Assembly (NCBI RefSeq): GCF_948329515.1
Contig: NZ_CAOJCN010000002.1
Coordinates: forward strand, 185,740-249,739
DNA length: 64,000 nucleotides
Direction: 5' to 3'
Source: Cohnella rhizoplanae
GTDB taxonomy: Bacteria; Bacillota; Bacilli; Paenibacillales; Paenibacillaceae
Shown: positions 48,487-58,393 of the stretch, piece by piece
Numbering within the stretch: the first letter of the stretch is position 1
Layout of the letters: each line of letters begins with the position of its first letter
Translations under genes and position numbers: made by a program
Notes under the pieces: model-generated
Told to the model about the DNA's origin: nothing
What the model saw: the letters and a program-made list of their open reading frames with translations, nothing else
The model's database searches: none

Positions 48487-49503
48487 ATGAAACCGACTAC
48501 GATATACGATGTCGCGAGAGAGGCTGGCGTATCGATCGCCTCCGTCTCCAACGCCATCAACGGCAAAGGCAAGATCGGCAAAAAGAAGCGCGAAGAAATC
48601 TTAAAGGTGATGGATCGGCTCAACTATCAGCCGAGCGTCATCGCGTCTGCGCTGACGGGCAAAAAGACTTATACGCTCGGACTGCTCATTCCGGACGTCG
48701 CCAACCCCTTCTTCGCGGAGATCGCGCGGGCGGTCGAGGATATCGCGCACTCGTCGGGGTACAGCGTCATTACGTGCAGCACGGACAATCAGGACGGCCG
48801 CGTCCTGGCTTATATCCGGCTGCTGGAGCAGAAGAGCGTCGACGGCATCCTCATCGGCACCGGTGGCGGCGCCGATATCCTGGCGCAGCTCGCGGAGAAG
48901 CCGCTGCCGGCCGTCACGATCGCGCGCGAGGTGCAAGGGCTGCCGGTCAGCGGCGTGGCCACCGACGACTTCCGGGGCGCGACGCTCGCCGCCGAGCATC
49001 TGCTCTCGCTCGGCCACCGCAGGATGGCGGTGCTGGCCGAGGATCTGAAGGTAAGCAGCAGCCAGGAGCGGGTACGGGGCTTCCGCTTCTCCTTGTTCGA
49101 GGCGGGCGTCCGCCTTGAAGACGGCGATATCCTGCCATGCGCCTCGAGCATCGAGGGGGGCAAGCGGGCTACGCTAGGGCTGCTGAGGCGCGTCGATCGG
49201 CCCACGGCGCTGTTCTGCAGCAACGAGCTGCTCGCGGTGGGCGCCCTGCAGGCGGCCAGGGAAGCCGGCGTCCCGGTTCCCGGCCTCCTGTCCGTCGTCG
49301 GTTACGACAACACGCTGCTGTCGACGGCGACGAATCCGCTGCTCACGACGATCGCCCAACCGATCGAGCAGATGGTGAAGCTGGCCTTCGGGCTGCTCAT
49401 CGGAGACGGGCTGGAAGACGCCGGCCCGCTCCCGCGGCGGATCGTCATCCAGCCGGAGCTCATCGTGCGCGAGTCGACGGCCGCGCCGGCGGCAGAGGCT
49501 TGA
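48487..49503 (+). CDS. LacI-family transcriptional regulator
   Basis: A 338-residue repressor. The N-terminal HTH is TIYDVAREAGVSIASVSNAI, the hinge helix LNYQPSVIASALTGKKT, and the periplasmic-binding-like sensor domain starts at LGLLIPDVANPFFAEIARA and ends with TTIAQPIEQMVKLAFGLLI. It lies between the GH110-like gene and the DUF5054 gene. Palindromes with the AAGCGCTT core occur upstream of the next gene (49608) and of iolD (51953) and are its likely operators. The effector is unknown. The ribosome site is weak (GAAGTGGGG, rather distant). Confidence 0.9.
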   Translation: MKPTTIYDVAREAGVSIASVSNAINGKGKIGKKKREEILKVMDRLNYQPSVIASALTGKKTYTLGLLIPDVANPFFAEIARAVEDIAHSSGYSVITCSTDNQDGRVLAYIRLLEQKSVDGILIGTGGGADILAQLAEKPLPAVTIAREVQGLPVSGVATDDFRGATLAAEHLLSLGHRRMAVLAEDLKVSSSQERVRGFRFSLFEAGVRLEDGDILPCASSIEGGKRATLGLLRRVDRPTALFCSNELLAVGALQAAREAGVPVPGLLSVVGYDNTLLSTATNPLLTTIAQPIEQMVKLAFGLLIGDGLEDAGPLPRRIVIQPELIVRESTAAPAAEA

Positions 49504-49542
49504 CGGTAAACGCAGGTCGTCATCGACAAAATACACCCCTTG

Positions 49543-49569
49543 CAGGCATCCGTATTTGGATGCCTTTTC
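49543..49569 (+). terminator. Rho-independent terminator after the LacI gene
   Basis: AGGCATCC pairs with GGATGCCT around loop GTATTT, followed by TTTC. Confidence 0.75.
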
Positions 49570-49607
49570 GAGCTTTTCAAGGGCGCATAAATTTATTTTT
49601 ATTTTTG

Positions 49608-49623
49608 GGTTAAGCGCTTTACC
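49608..49623. promoter_or_regulatory. LacI-type operator upstream of the DUF5054 gene
   Basis: GGTTAAGCGCTTTACC is a 16-base palindrome with one mismatched pair. It lies 75 bases before the GTG start, close to where a -35 would be, next to a -10-like TATAGA at 49646. Confidence 0.6.
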
Positions 49624-49682
49624 TTATTCTCGTTTTCGATTAAAGTATAGATGAATAAAACGGTTGCAGGGGGAATGCGGCG

Positions 49683-51803
49683 GTGACGCCAATCGAACGC
49701 GTGCACGTCATTTTCAAAACGCATCTGGATATCGGGTTCACCCATCTGGCGGAGCGCGTCATCCGGCAGTACATGGACGACTATATACCGAAGGCGATCG
49801 AGCTCGCCGAGCGGCTCGCGGCCGAGGGAGGCGCCGAGCGCTTCGTATGGACGACCGGCTCGTGGCTGATCCGCCGTTACCTGGACGAGGCGGGGCCAGC
49901 GGAGAAGGCGCGCATGGAGCGCGCGATCGCGGCCGGCCATATCGCGTGGCACGGCTTGCCGTTCACGACGCATACCGAACTGATGGACGCCGGGCTGTTC
50001 GAGGCGGGACTCGCGATCGGCCGGGAGCTCGACGCGAGGTTCGGCAAGGAGACCGTCGCGGCCAAGATGACGGACGTCCCCGGACATACGATCGGCATGG
50101 TGCCGCTCATGGCGCGGGCGGGACTGCGTTACCTGCATCTGGGCGTGAATCCGGCCTCCAAGCGCCCCGACGTGCCGCGCCTTTTCCGCTGGCAGGCCGA
50201 GGACGGATCGGAGATCATCGTCAACTATGCCGGCAATTACGGCGAAGCGGTGGAGGTCGAAGGGCTCGGCGACGTTCTGCTGTTCGCCCATACGGGCGAC
50301 AACTGCGGACCGCCGGACGCGGAGGAGATCCGCCTGCAGTTCCGGGACATCGAGCGGCGCTACCCGGGCGCGCAGGTGCTGGCATCGACGATGGATGCCT
50401 TCGCGCTGCGGCTGGAATCGGTCAAGGGCGGTCTGCCGGTCCTCCGAGAGGAGATCGGGGACACCTGGATTCACGGCGCGGGCACCGATCCGCTGAAGCT
50501 GGCCAGGCTGCGCGCGCTGCAGCGGCTGCGCGGCGAGTGGGTCGCGCAGGGACGGCTGCGGGAGGACGAGGCCGCCGGCCGCGACCTGAGCGAGGCGCTG
50601 CTGCTCACCGCGGAGCATACGTGGGGGCTCGACGTGAAGAAGTGGCTGCCGGACTTCCGCCACTATGCCAAGGGAGATTTCACGGAGGCGCGCCGTCGCG
50701 ACGAGGTCGATCCGCACGATCAGCCCGCCAAGTTCGGCTACATCGGCGCATTCGCCATGGACGAATTCGACCGGCACTCGGCGGGGCTGTTCGAGGGCGA
50801 GCAGAGCGTGCGGTCGTACGCGATGATCGAGCGATCCTGGGCGGAACAGCGGGCATACGCGGAGCGGGCTGTCGCCGCCCTGCCGGCGGCGCTGCGCGGC
50901 GAAGCGCAGGCGGCGCTCGCCGAGCTCGAGCCGCGGCGGACGGATACGGCGGGCTTCGCCGAGCGGCGCTCGCATGAGCTGTACAGCAGCGGAGGCTTCG
51001 AGCTCGCGTTCGCCGAGGACGGCTCGATCGCGCATCTCGCGGATCGCGCCGGCAAGCAGTGGGTCGCGGATGGCGGCGGCATCGGGGCTTTTGTCTACGA
51101 GACGTTCGGCACGGACAGCTACGGCCATTATTTTAGAACCTACATGCAGAACCTGCCGGTCACGCATCCATGGGCCGACGTCGACTTCGGCAAGCCCGGC
51201 ATCGAGTTCGTCCGCCCCCTTCCGAGCCACAAGACATACCGGCCGGCGCTGGTCGACATCAAGCATGCGGCAGATGCCGAAGGGGAGACTTACGTGGTTC
51301 GACTGCGCATGCCCGAGGCGTCTTGGCGGCTGTACGGCGCTCCCCGCGAGCTGGAGCTGGCATACGTCTTGGACGCGGGCGCGGAGGGCGAGATCGGCCT
51401 GACGCTGCAATGGTTCGGCAAGGATGCGAACCGGCTGCCCGAGGCGAGCTGGCTCGGCTGCAGTCTGAATGTCGGCAATCCCAACCGTTGGACGATGGAT
51501 AAGCTGGGCAGCGCGGTGTCCCCGCTGCAGGTCGTGCAGGGCGGCAACCGCAACCTGCACGCCGTAGGGACGGGCGTGAGCTACCGGGGGGCGGACGGCG
51601 AGGCCGACATCGCGACCCTCGACGCCGCGCTGGCCGCGCCGGGCCAGCGGCGGCTGCTTCGCTTCGACGGCACGTTCGCGCCGCTTGAGGGCGGCTGGCA
51701 TTTTAACCTGCATAACAACATCTGGGGCACCAACTTCCCGATGTGGTACGGAGAAGACGGGAAGTTCCGCTATCGGCTGAAGCTGAGGTCGAACCGGATC
51801 TAA
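49683..51803 (+). CDS. DUF5054-domain protein, GH38-like alpha-mannosidase fold
   Basis: A 706-residue cytoplasmic protein. The N-terminal HLDIGFTHLAE has the H-x-D pattern of the GH38/GH57-like zinc site, with TDVPGHTIGM and an acidic HTGDNCGPPD further on. The C-terminal ~280 residues form a beta-rich domain (FVYETFGTDSYGHYF, WHFNLHNNIWGTNFPMWYGE). I recognise it as the DUF5054 family seen in Firmicutes glycan loci; no activity is established. GTG 49683 has AGGGGG 9 bases upstream. Its LacI-type operator resembles the one before iolD. Confidence 0.75.
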   Translation: MTPIERVHVIFKTHLDIGFTHLAERVIRQYMDDYIPKAIELAERLAAEGGAERFVWTTGSWLIRRYLDEAGPAEKARMERAIAAGHIAWHGLPFTTHTELMDAGLFEAGLAIGRELDARFGKETVAAKMTDVPGHTIGMVPLMARAGLRYLHLGVNPASKRPDVPRLFRWQAEDGSEIIVNYAGNYGEAVEVEGLGDVLLFAHTGDNCGPPDAEEIRLQFRDIERRYPGAQVLASTMDAFALRLESVKGGLPVLREEIGDTWIHGAGTDPLKLARLRALQRLRGEWVAQGRLREDEAAGRDLSEALLLTAEHTWGLDVKKWLPDFRHYAKGDFTEARRRDEVDPHDQPAKFGYIGAFAMDEFDRHSAGLFEGEQSVRSYAMIERSWAEQRAYAERAVAALPAALRGEAQAALAELEPRRTDTAGFAERRSHELYSSGGFELAFAEDGSIAHLADRAGKQWVADGGGIGAFVYETFGTDSYGHYFRTYMQNLPVTHPWADVDFGKPGIEFVRPLPSHKTYRPALVDIKHAADAEGETYVVRLRMPEASWRLYGAPRELELAYVLDAGAEGEIGLTLQWFGKDANRLPEASWLGCSLNVGNPNRWTMDKLGSAVSPLQVVQGGNRNLHAVGTGVSYRGADGEADIATLDAALAAPGQRRLLRFDGTFAPLEGGWHFNLHNNIWGTNFPMWYGEDGKFRYRLKLRSNRI

Positions 51804-51840
51804 GCGATGCCGGGCAATGCAAGTTGATGGGTGAAGCCAG

Positions 51841-51913
51841 CAAGGCGATGAAGAACGCAGTAAGGCGACGAAGAACGCAGCAAGGCGACGAAGAACACAG
51901 CAGGCGATGAGGA
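51841..51913. repeat. 20-bp tandem repeat, about 3.6 copies
   Basis: AAGGCGAYGAAGAACGCAGY repeats with a period of 20 at 51841, 51861, 51881 and partly 51901, in the spacer between the DUF5054 gene and the iolD operator. Confidence 0.85.
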
Positions 51914-51952
51914 ATGAGAAATCCGCTGGACGGCGGTTTTCTCCGCGGCTTG

Positions 51953-51968
51953 GATTAAGCGCTTAATC
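51953..51968. promoter_or_regulatory. LacI-type operator upstream of iolD
   Basis: GATTAAGCGCTTAATC is a perfect 16-base palindrome, 24 bases upstream of the iolD start region. It shares TTAAGCGCTT with the site at 49608. Confidence 0.65.
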
Positions 51969-51997
51969 TTAATAGGGCGATAGGAGGACTTATGCAT

Positions 51998-53863
51998 ATG
52001 GAAACGATCCGACTGACGACGGCGCAGGCGCTGCTCCGATTCCTGGACGCGCAGTACATCAGCGAGGACGGCGCGGAGACGAAGTTCGTGGCGGGCGTCA
52101 TGGGCATCTTCGGCCACGGCAACGTGACGGGCATCGGGGAGGCGCTGGAGCGGAGCCCCGGCAGCCTGACCTACGTGCAGGGCAAGAACGAGCAGGGCAT
52201 GGCCCATGCCGCGGCCGCGTACGCCAAGCAGAAAAACCGCAAGCAAATCTACGCCTGCACCTCCTCGATCGGGCCGGGCGCGCTGAACATGGTGACGGCG
52301 GCGGGCACCGCGACCGTCAACCGGATCCCGCTGCTGCTCCTGCCGGGCGACAACTTCGCGACCCGCCAGCCCGATCCGGTGCTGCAGCAGATCGAGGCGC
52401 CCGGCGACTACACCTTGTCCGCTACCGATTGCTTCAAGCCGGTCAGCCGCTACTGGGACCGGATCGTCCGGCCGGAGCAGCTGATGAGCGCGGCGCTGAA
52501 CGCCATGCGCGTGCTGACCGATCCGGCCGAGACCGGCACCGTGACGCTCGCGCTGCCGCAGGACGTGCAGGCCGAGGCCTACGATTACCCGGCCTCCTTC
52601 TTCGCGAAGCGCGTTCACTACCGGGATCGTCCCCTGCCCGCCCCCGAGGCCGTAGAGCGCGCCGTGCGCCTCGCGGCCGCGGCGAAGCGCCCGCTGATCG
52701 TGGCCGGCGGAGGCGTCCGCTATTCGGGCGCGTCCGAGGCGCTCGCGGCGTTCGCCGAGGCCTTCGGCATCCCGGTCGCCGAGACGCAGGCGGGACGCGG
52801 GGCGCTGCCGTGGAGCCACCCGCTGAACGTGGGCGGCATCGGCGTGACCGGCGGGCTCGCCGCGAACCGGCTGGCCAAGGCGGCCGACCTCGTCATCGGC
52901 ATCGGTACGCGTTATTCCGACTTCACGACGGCCTCCAAGTCGGTCTTCGCCCGCGAGGACGCGGCTTTCCTCAACATTAACGTGAACGGCATGGATGCGG
53001 CCAAGCTGGAGGGCGCGGCATGGGTCGGCGACGCCAAGGCGGCGCTCGAGACGCTGCGGGAGCGGCTGGATGCGCTCGGCTACCGCACGGCGTACGGCGA
53101 GGACGAGATCGCGGACATCCGCGCGCTGTGGAATGCCGAGGTCGACCGGCTGTACGCGCTGGAGCGCGAGGACGGCCTGACGCAGACGCGCGCGCTCGGC
53201 GTCGTTAACGAAGCGCTCGGGGACGAAGCGGTCATCGTATGCGCCGCGGGCAGCCTGCCGGGGGACCTGCAGCGGCTGTGGCGGACCGGCACGCCGGACG
53301 GCTACCATCTCGAGTACGGCTTCTCGTGCATGGGCTACGAGGTCAGCGGCGCCTTCGGCGCTGCGCTGGCCGCGCCGGACCGCGAGGTGTACGCGTTCGT
53401 CGGCGACGGCAGCTATCTGATGCTGCACTCGGAGCTGGTCACCAGCCTCCAGGAGGGACGCAAGTTTACAATTCTGCTGTTCGATAACCACGGCTTCCAA
53501 TGCATCCACAATCTGCAGCGCGGCCACGGCAGCGACGGCTTCGGCAACGAATTCCGCTACCGCGACGCTTCCTCCTCGCGCTATACGGGCGCGTATATGC
53601 CGATCGACTTCGCGGCGCACGCCCGCAGTCTGGGGGCGGCCGCCTACAAGGCCGACTCGGCCGACACGCTGCGCGAGGCGCTGCTGCGGGCCCGGGAGGA
53701 GAAGGTCACGACGCTGGTCGAGATCTCCGTGCTGCCCGGCACCAACACCGACGGCTACGAGTCGTGGTGGAACGTGGGCGTCCCGGAAGTATCCGAGGGC
53801 GAGCGGGTGCTGGCGGCCCACGCGGCCATGAAGCAGAAGATCGGCGAGGCCAAACCTTATTAG
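51998..53863 (+). CDS. iolD: 3D-(3,5/4)-trihydroxycyclohexane-1,2-dione hydrolase
   Basis: Thiamine-diphosphate enzyme that hydrolyses the ring of the inositol-derived diketone to 5-deoxy-glucuronate. It has about 621 residues in the acetolactate-synthase fold: the glutamate motif ALTYVQGKNEQGMAH near residue 55, GPGALNMVTAAGTATVNRIP, and the ThDP-binding VGDGSYLMLHSELVTSL with the NHGFQCIHNLQRGHG loop. ATG 51998 is favoured over 51992 by its distance from AGGAGG (10 vs 4 bases). The LacI-type palindrome immediately upstream likely represses the operon. It is the first gene of iolDECAGB. Confidence 0.93.
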   Translation: METIRLTTAQALLRFLDAQYISEDGAETKFVAGVMGIFGHGNVTGIGEALERSPGSLTYVQGKNEQGMAHAAAAYAKQKNRKQIYACTSSIGPGALNMVTAAGTATVNRIPLLLLPGDNFATRQPDPVLQQIEAPGDYTLSATDCFKPVSRYWDRIVRPEQLMSAALNAMRVLTDPAETGTVTLALPQDVQAEAYDYPASFFAKRVHYRDRPLPAPEAVERAVRLAAAAKRPLIVAGGGVRYSGASEALAAFAEAFGIPVAETQAGRGALPWSHPLNVGGIGVTGGLAANRLAKAADLVIGIGTRYSDFTTASKSVFAREDAAFLNINVNGMDAAKLEGAAWVGDAKAALETLRERLDALGYRTAYGEDEIADIRALWNAEVDRLYALEREDGLTQTRALGVVNEALGDEAVIVCAAGSLPGDLQRLWRTGTPDGYHLEYGFSCMGYEVSGAFGAALAAPDREVYAFVGDGSYLMLHSELVTSLQEGRKFTILLFDNHGFQCIHNLQRGHGSDGFGNEFRYRDASSSRYTGAYMPIDFAAHARSLGAAAYKADSADTLREALLRAREEKVTTLVEISVLPGTNTDGYESWWNVGVPEVSEGERVLAAHAAMKQKIGEAKPY

Positions 53864-53876
53864 GAGGGGACTTTCA

Positions 53877-54797
53877 TTGAGCGACTTTCCGTGGAAAATG
53901 GGCATTCATCCGATCAACTGGGTCGGCGAGGACGTGAGGGAGCACGGCGACGATACGACCTGCGAGCAGATTCTGGACGATATCGCGGCGCTGGGGCTCG
54001 GCGGCACCGAGATGGGCCGCAAGTTCCCGGAGGACCCCGAGCGGCTGCGCGAGATGCTGGGCGCGCGGAGCATCCGGCTCGTCTCCCGGTGGAAGTCGGT
54101 GCTGCTGAGCGATCCGGCCTACCGCGAGCGGGAGCTGGCGGATTACCGGAAGCACGCCGAGTTCCTGCGGGACATGGGCAGCACGGTGATCAGCACCTGC
54201 GAGGTCGGCGGCTCGCTGCACTTCGATCCGCGGCGCACGCCGAACGAGCGCGAGGTGCTGCGGCTGGACGAGGACGGCTGGCGCCATCTGGCCGAAGGGC
54301 TGAACGAGGCCGGGCGGATCGCGCGCGGACTCGGTCTCAAGCTGACTTATCACCACCACGGCGGCACCGCGATCGAGTCCGCGGAGGAGATCGACAGGCT
54401 GATGGACATGACCGATCCCGAGTCCGTATACCTGCTCTACGATACGGGGCATGCGCTGTACGGCGGGGCGGATCCGCTCGCGCTGCTGCGCAAGCACTAC
54501 GACCGCATCGCCTACATTCATCTGAAGGACGTGCGGCTCGGCGAGCTGGAGAAGGCGCGCGCGGAAGGCGTGGACTTCGTCACCTGCATCCGCAGGGGCG
54601 TGTTCACCGTGCCGGGCGACGGCGGCATCGACTTCGGTCCGATCGTACGGGAGCTGCGGACGCGCGGATACGACGGCTGGGCGATGCTCGAGGGCGAGCA
54701 GGATCCCGCGGCGCATCCGGCGCGCGAATACGCGGAGCGCGCGCTCGTTTATCTGAAGTCGCTGATCGAGGCGCAGGAGAAGGAGGAACGGGGATGA
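53877..54797 (+). CDS. iolE: myo-inosose-2 dehydratase
   Basis: TIM-barrel enzyme that dehydrates 2-keto-myo-inositol to the diketone used by IolD. The 306 residues begin with the family motif MGIHPINWVGEDVREHGDD, and show LGLGGTEMGRKFPED, KLTYHHHGGTA, LLYDTGHALYGG and IHLKDVR, the metal-binding pattern of the xylose-isomerase-like fold. Start is TTG 53877 with AGGAGGGG 7 bases upstream, that Shine-Dalgarno overlapping the iolD stop. It ends with an ATGA overlap with iolC. Confidence 0.93.
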   Translation: MSDFPWKMGIHPINWVGEDVREHGDDTTCEQILDDIAALGLGGTEMGRKFPEDPERLREMLGARSIRLVSRWKSVLLSDPAYRERELADYRKHAEFLRDMGSTVISTCEVGGSLHFDPRRTPNEREVLRLDEDGWRHLAEGLNEAGRIARGLGLKLTYHHHGGTAIESAEEIDRLMDMTDPESVYLLYDTGHALYGGADPLALLRKHYDRIAYIHLKDVRLGELEKARAEGVDFVTCIRRGVFTVPGDGGIDFGPIVRELRTRGYDGWAMLEGEQDPAAHPAREYAERALVYLKSLIEAQEKEERG

Positions 54798-55849
54798 GCA
54801 TGGAACCGATGGGCCAAAACGCAACTACGGGCGTACCGTCTGGCGGCCTGAAGCTACCGGAGGGGCGCGACTTCGATCTCGTCGCCCTCGGGCGCCTGTG
54901 CATCGATCTCAACGCGAACGAGATCAACCGCCCGATGGAAGAGACGCTTACCTTCACCAAGTACGTCGGCGGCTCCCCGGCGAACATCGCGATCGGCGCG
55001 AGCCGGCTGGGACTGCGGACCGCCTTCATCGGCAAGCTCGCCGACGACCAGATGGGCCGCTTCATCGAAGGCTATCTGCGTCGGGACGGCATCGATACGC
55101 GGGGCGTGTCGACCGACCGTACGGGCGCGGTGACGGGACTCGCCTTTACCGAGATCAAGAGCCCGTCCGACTGCAGCATCCTGATGTACCGGGACAACGT
55201 CGCGGACCTGCTGCTCTCCCCGTCCGAGGTCAGCGAGGAGCTGATCGCGCGCAGCCGGCTGCTGCTCCTGTCCGGCACGGCGCTCGCCGCCAGTCCGTCC
55301 CGCGAGGCGGCGCTGCTCGCGCTCACTTATGCGCGCAGGCACGGCACCGCCGTCGCCTTCGACATCGATTACCGCCCTTATACTTGGAAGTCCCCCGAGG
55401 AGACGGCCGTCTACTACAATCTGGCCGCCGAGAAAAGCGACGTCATCGTCGGCACGCGCGAGGAATTCGACAGCATGGAGCGCTTCGAGCATAATCCGGA
55501 CCGCAGCGACGCGTTCACGGCGTCCAAGTGGTTCGGTCACGCGGCCGGCATCGTGATCGTCAAGCACGGCAAGGCCGGCTCCGTCGCGTACACCCGGGAC
55601 GGCGGGGAGCACCGGGCCGTCTCGTATCCGGCCAAGGTCGTCAAGACGTTCGGCGCCGGAGATTCTTATGCGGCGGGCTTCCTGTACGGGCTGCTGTCCG
55701 GCTGGGCGGTCGACCGCAGCATGTCGTTCGGCAGCGCCGCGGCGAGCATCGTCGTCTCGAGTCACAGCTGCTCCGACGCGATGCCGACGGTGCGGCAGGT
55801 CGAGGATTACATCGCCAGCTGCGAGCGCGGAGAGATCGTACCGAATTGA
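54794..55849 (+). CDS. iolC: 5-dehydro-2-deoxygluconokinase
   Basis: PfkB-family sugar kinase of 351 residues that phosphorylates 5-keto-2-deoxygluconate. Motif 1 is [17 protein letters not shown] near residue 60, motif 2 is [18 protein letters not shown] near 285 with catalytic Asp in [21 protein letters not shown] is typical of IolC. ATG 54794 overlaps the iolE stop by four bases and has AGGAGG upstream. An N-terminal ~20-residue extension ([13 protein letters not shown]) is variable. Confidence 0.93.
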   Translation: MSMEPMGQNATTGVPSGGLKLPEGRDFDLVALGRLCIDLNANEINRPMEETLTFTKYVGGSPANIAIGASRLGLRTAFIGKLADDQMGRFIEGYLRRDGIDTRGVSTDRTGAVTGLAFTEIKSPSDCSILMYRDNVADLLLSPSEVSEELIARSRLLLLSGTALAASPSREAALLALTYARRHGTAVAFDIDYRPYTWKSPEETAVYYNLAAEKSDVIVGTREEFDSMERFEHNPDRSDAFTASKWFGHAAGIVIVKHGKAGSVAYTRDGGEHRAVSYPAKVVKTFGAGDSYAAGFLYGLLSGWAVDRSMSFGSAAASIVVSSHSCSDAMPTVRQVEDYIASCERGEIVPN

Positions 55850-55886
55850 CCGGCAATCTACCAGACACGGAGGAGAGGAATCACAC

Positions 55887-57332
55887 ATGGCAAATACGTT
55901 GAAAAACTGGATCGCGGGCGAATGGGTCGAAGCCCTCGGCGAAGGAACCGAAGCGGTCGTCAATCCCGCGAACGGAGAGGTGCTGGCCCACGTCCCGCTG
56001 TCCTCGCGGGAGGACGTCGACCGCGCGGTCCGCGCGGCGGAGGCCGCCTTCCAGGAGTGGAGCCGGACGCCCGTGCCCAAGCGCGCGCGCATCCTGTTCA
56101 AGTATCAGCAGCTGCTGGTCGAGCACTGGGAGGAGCTCGCCCGGCTCGTGACGCTCGAGAACGGCAAGAGCTACGCAGAGGCGCACGGCGAGGTGCTGCG
56201 CGGCATCGAGTGCGTCGAGTTCGCGGCGGGCGCCCCGTCCCTCATGATGGGCAAGCAGCTGCCCGATATCGCGACGAATCTCGAATCGGGCATGTACCGG
56301 TATCCGATCGGCGTCGTCGGCGGGATCACGCCGTTCAACTTCCCGATGATGGTACCCTGCTGGATGTTCCCGCTGGCCATCGCCTGCGGCAACGCATTCG
56401 TGCTCAAGCCGTCGGAGCGCACGCCGCTGCTGGCGAACCGACTCGCGGAGCTGTTCAGCGAAGCCGGCTTGCCTGCCGGCGTCCTTAATCTCGTGCACGG
56501 CGCGCGCGACGTGGTGAACGGCATCCTGGAGCATCCCGGCATTCGCGCGATCTCCTTCGTGGGCTCGCAGCCGGTGGCCGAGTACGTCTACAAGACCGGC
56601 GCCGCGCACGGCAAGCGCGTGCAGGCGCTCGCGGGCGCCAAGAACCACTCGATCGTCCTGCCCGACGCGGACCTGGACCTCGCGGTCAAGGAGATCGTGA
56701 GCGCGGCGTTCGGCTCCGCAGGCGAGCGCTGCATGGCCTGCGCCGTCGTCGTCGCGGTCGGCGGCATCGGCGACGAGCTCGTGCGGCGGCTGCGCGAGGC
56801 GGCCGATCGTCTCACGATCGGCGACGGCTCGCAGCCGGGCGTATTCCTCGGGCCGGTCATCCGCGACTCCCACAAGGCGCGGACGGTCGGGTATATCGAG
56901 GCCGGCGAGCGCGAGGGCGCGGAGCTGGTGCGGGACGGCCGCCTGGACGAGGCGGCTGGCGGCGAAGGGTACTTCGTCGGACCGACGATCTTCGACCGGG
57001 TGGGCACGGACATGGCGATCTGGCGGGACGAGATCTTCGCGCCGGTGCTGTCCGTCATGCGGGCGGACACGCTGGAGGAGGCGATCGGCATCGCCAACGC
57101 GTCGGAGTTGGCGAACGGCGCCTGCCTGTTCACGTCGAACGGCTCGAGCGTCCGTCAGTTCCGCGAGACGATCGACGCGGGCATGCTGGGCGTCAATCTG
57201 GGCGTGCCGGCGCCGATGGCGTTTTTCCCCTTCTCCGGCTTCAAGAAGTCGTTCTACGGCGATCTGCACGCCAACGGCGGCGACGGCGTCGAGTTCTACA
57301 CCCGCAAGAAGATGGTCACGGCGCGGTGGTAA
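55887..57332 (+). CDS. iolA: CoA-acylating methylmalonate-semialdehyde dehydrogenase
   Basis: NAD-dependent aldehyde dehydrogenase of 481 residues that turns malonate/methylmalonate semialdehyde into acetyl- or propionyl-CoA in inositol and valine breakdown. The fold markers are [20 protein letters not shown] and [11 protein letters not shown] (NAD loop). The catalytic Cys is in [13 protein letters not shown], the motif specific for the CoA-acylating branch. The position of the classical general-base Glu is occupied by ALAGAKNH, as usual in this branch. GGAG precedes ATG 55887; the gap to iolC is 37 bases. Confidence 0.93.
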   Translation: MANTLKNWIAGEWVEALGEGTEAVVNPANGEVLAHVPLSSREDVDRAVRAAEAAFQEWSRTPVPKRARILFKYQQLLVEHWEELARLVTLENGKSYAEAHGEVLRGIECVEFAAGAPSLMMGKQLPDIATNLESGMYRYPIGVVGGITPFNFPMMVPCWMFPLAIACGNAFVLKPSERTPLLANRLAELFSEAGLPAGVLNLVHGARDVVNGILEHPGIRAISFVGSQPVAEYVYKTGAAHGKRVQALAGAKNHSIVLPDADLDLAVKEIVSAAFGSAGERCMACAVVVAVGGIGDELVRRLREAADRLTIGDGSQPGVFLGPVIRDSHKARTVGYIEAGEREGAELVRDGRLDEAAGGEGYFVGPTIFDRVGTDMAIWRDEIFAPVLSVMRADTLEEAIGIANASELANGACLFTSNGSSVRQFRETIDAGMLGVNLGVPAPMAFFPFSGFKKSFYGDLHANGGDGVEFYTRKKMVTARW

Positions 57333-57362
57333 TCCATTCCCTCTGACGAAAGGCGATGCGGC

Positions 57363-58388
57363 ATGAGAAAAATCAACATCGGCATCATCGGCATGGGCCG
57401 GATCGGCCGTATACATGCGGACAATCTGCTCCGCGATCCGCAGGCGGCCCTGGTGGCGATCAGCGATCCGTACGCGGGCGACGAGCTCCGCGAATGGGCG
57501 TCGGCCCGGGGGATCGCGATGGCGGACGGCGACGCCCTTCTGGACGATCCCGCGATCGACGCGGTATTCATCTGTTCCTCCACCGACACGCACGTCCCGC
57601 TGATCAAGCGGGTGGCGGAGCGCGGCAAGCATATATTCTGCGAGAAGCCCGTCAGCATGGACCTGTCCGCCACGGAGGAGGCCCTCGAAGCCGTCCGCCG
57701 CGCGGGCGTCCAGCTGCAGGTCGGCTTCAACCGCAGGTTCGACCACAACTTCAAGCGCGTGCGCGAGCATGTGCTGGCAGGAGCTGTCGGGGAGCCGGAG
57801 ATGATCCGGATTACCTCCCGGGACCCTTCGCCGCCGCCGGCCGACTATATTAAGGTGTCGGGCGGCATCTACATGGACATGATGATCCACGACTTCGACA
57901 TGGCGCGATATCTGTCGGGCCGCGAGGTCGAGGAAGTATTCGCGCAGGGCGCCGTACTCGTGGACCCGGTATTCGCGAAGCACGGCGACGTCGACACGGC
58001 GATCGTCACGATGCGCTTCGCGGGGGGCGCGCTTGGCGTCATCGACTGCAGCCGGCGGGCGGCGTACGGCTACGACCAGCGCGCGGAGGTGTTCGGGTCC
58101 GGGGGGAGCGCGGTGGCTTCCAACGATTTTCCGAATACCGCGGTGCTGACGACGGGAGAGGGCGTGCGGAGCGACAAGCCGCTGCACTTTTTCCTCGAGC
58201 GCTACAACGGCGCCTATATCGACGAGACCCGGCAGTTCGTCGCCTGCCTGCTGGCCGGGACGCCTGTGCCGGTGAGCGGCGAAGACGCTTACCGGGCCGA
58301 GCGGATCGCGCTGGCGGCGAAGCTGTCGAGCCGATACAATCGCAGCGTGAAGCTGTCCGACCTGGACAGCCTTCGGGAAGGGATGTGA
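57363..58388 (+). CDS. iolG: inositol 2-dehydrogenase (Gfo/Idh/MocA family)
   Basis: NAD-dependent dehydrogenase of 341 residues that oxidises myo-inositol to 2-keto-inositol. The Rossmann motif IGIIGMGRIGRIHADNL opens the protein; EKPVSMD carries the family Lys; YMDMMIHDFDMAR contains the catalytic Asp-x3-His. Context in the iol operon favours IolG over the related scyllo-inositol enzymes. It starts 30 bases after iolA and its stop overlaps the vicinity of iolB (5 bases apart). Confidence 0.9.
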   Translation: MRKINIGIIGMGRIGRIHADNLLRDPQAALVAISDPYAGDELREWASARGIAMADGDALLDDPAIDAVFICSSTDTHVPLIKRVAERGKHIFCEKPVSMDLSATEEALEAVRRAGVQLQVGFNRRFDHNFKRVREHVLAGAVGEPEMIRITSRDPSPPPADYIKVSGGIYMDMMIHDFDMARYLSGREVEEVFAQGAVLVDPVFAKHGDVDTAIVTMRFAGGALGVIDCSRRAAYGYDQRAEVFGSGGSAVASNDFPNTAVLTTGEGVRSDKPLHFFLERYNGAYIDETRQFVACLLAGTPVPVSGEDAYRAERIALAAKLSSRYNRSVKLSDLDSLREGM

Positions 58389-58393
58389 ACGGG

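Noticed and set aside
53891..54793. 652-codon frame beginning inside iolE and running into iolC
   Set aside because: The first 300 codons are a shadow of iolE; iolC begins at ATG 54794 with its own ribosome site and PfkB homology.
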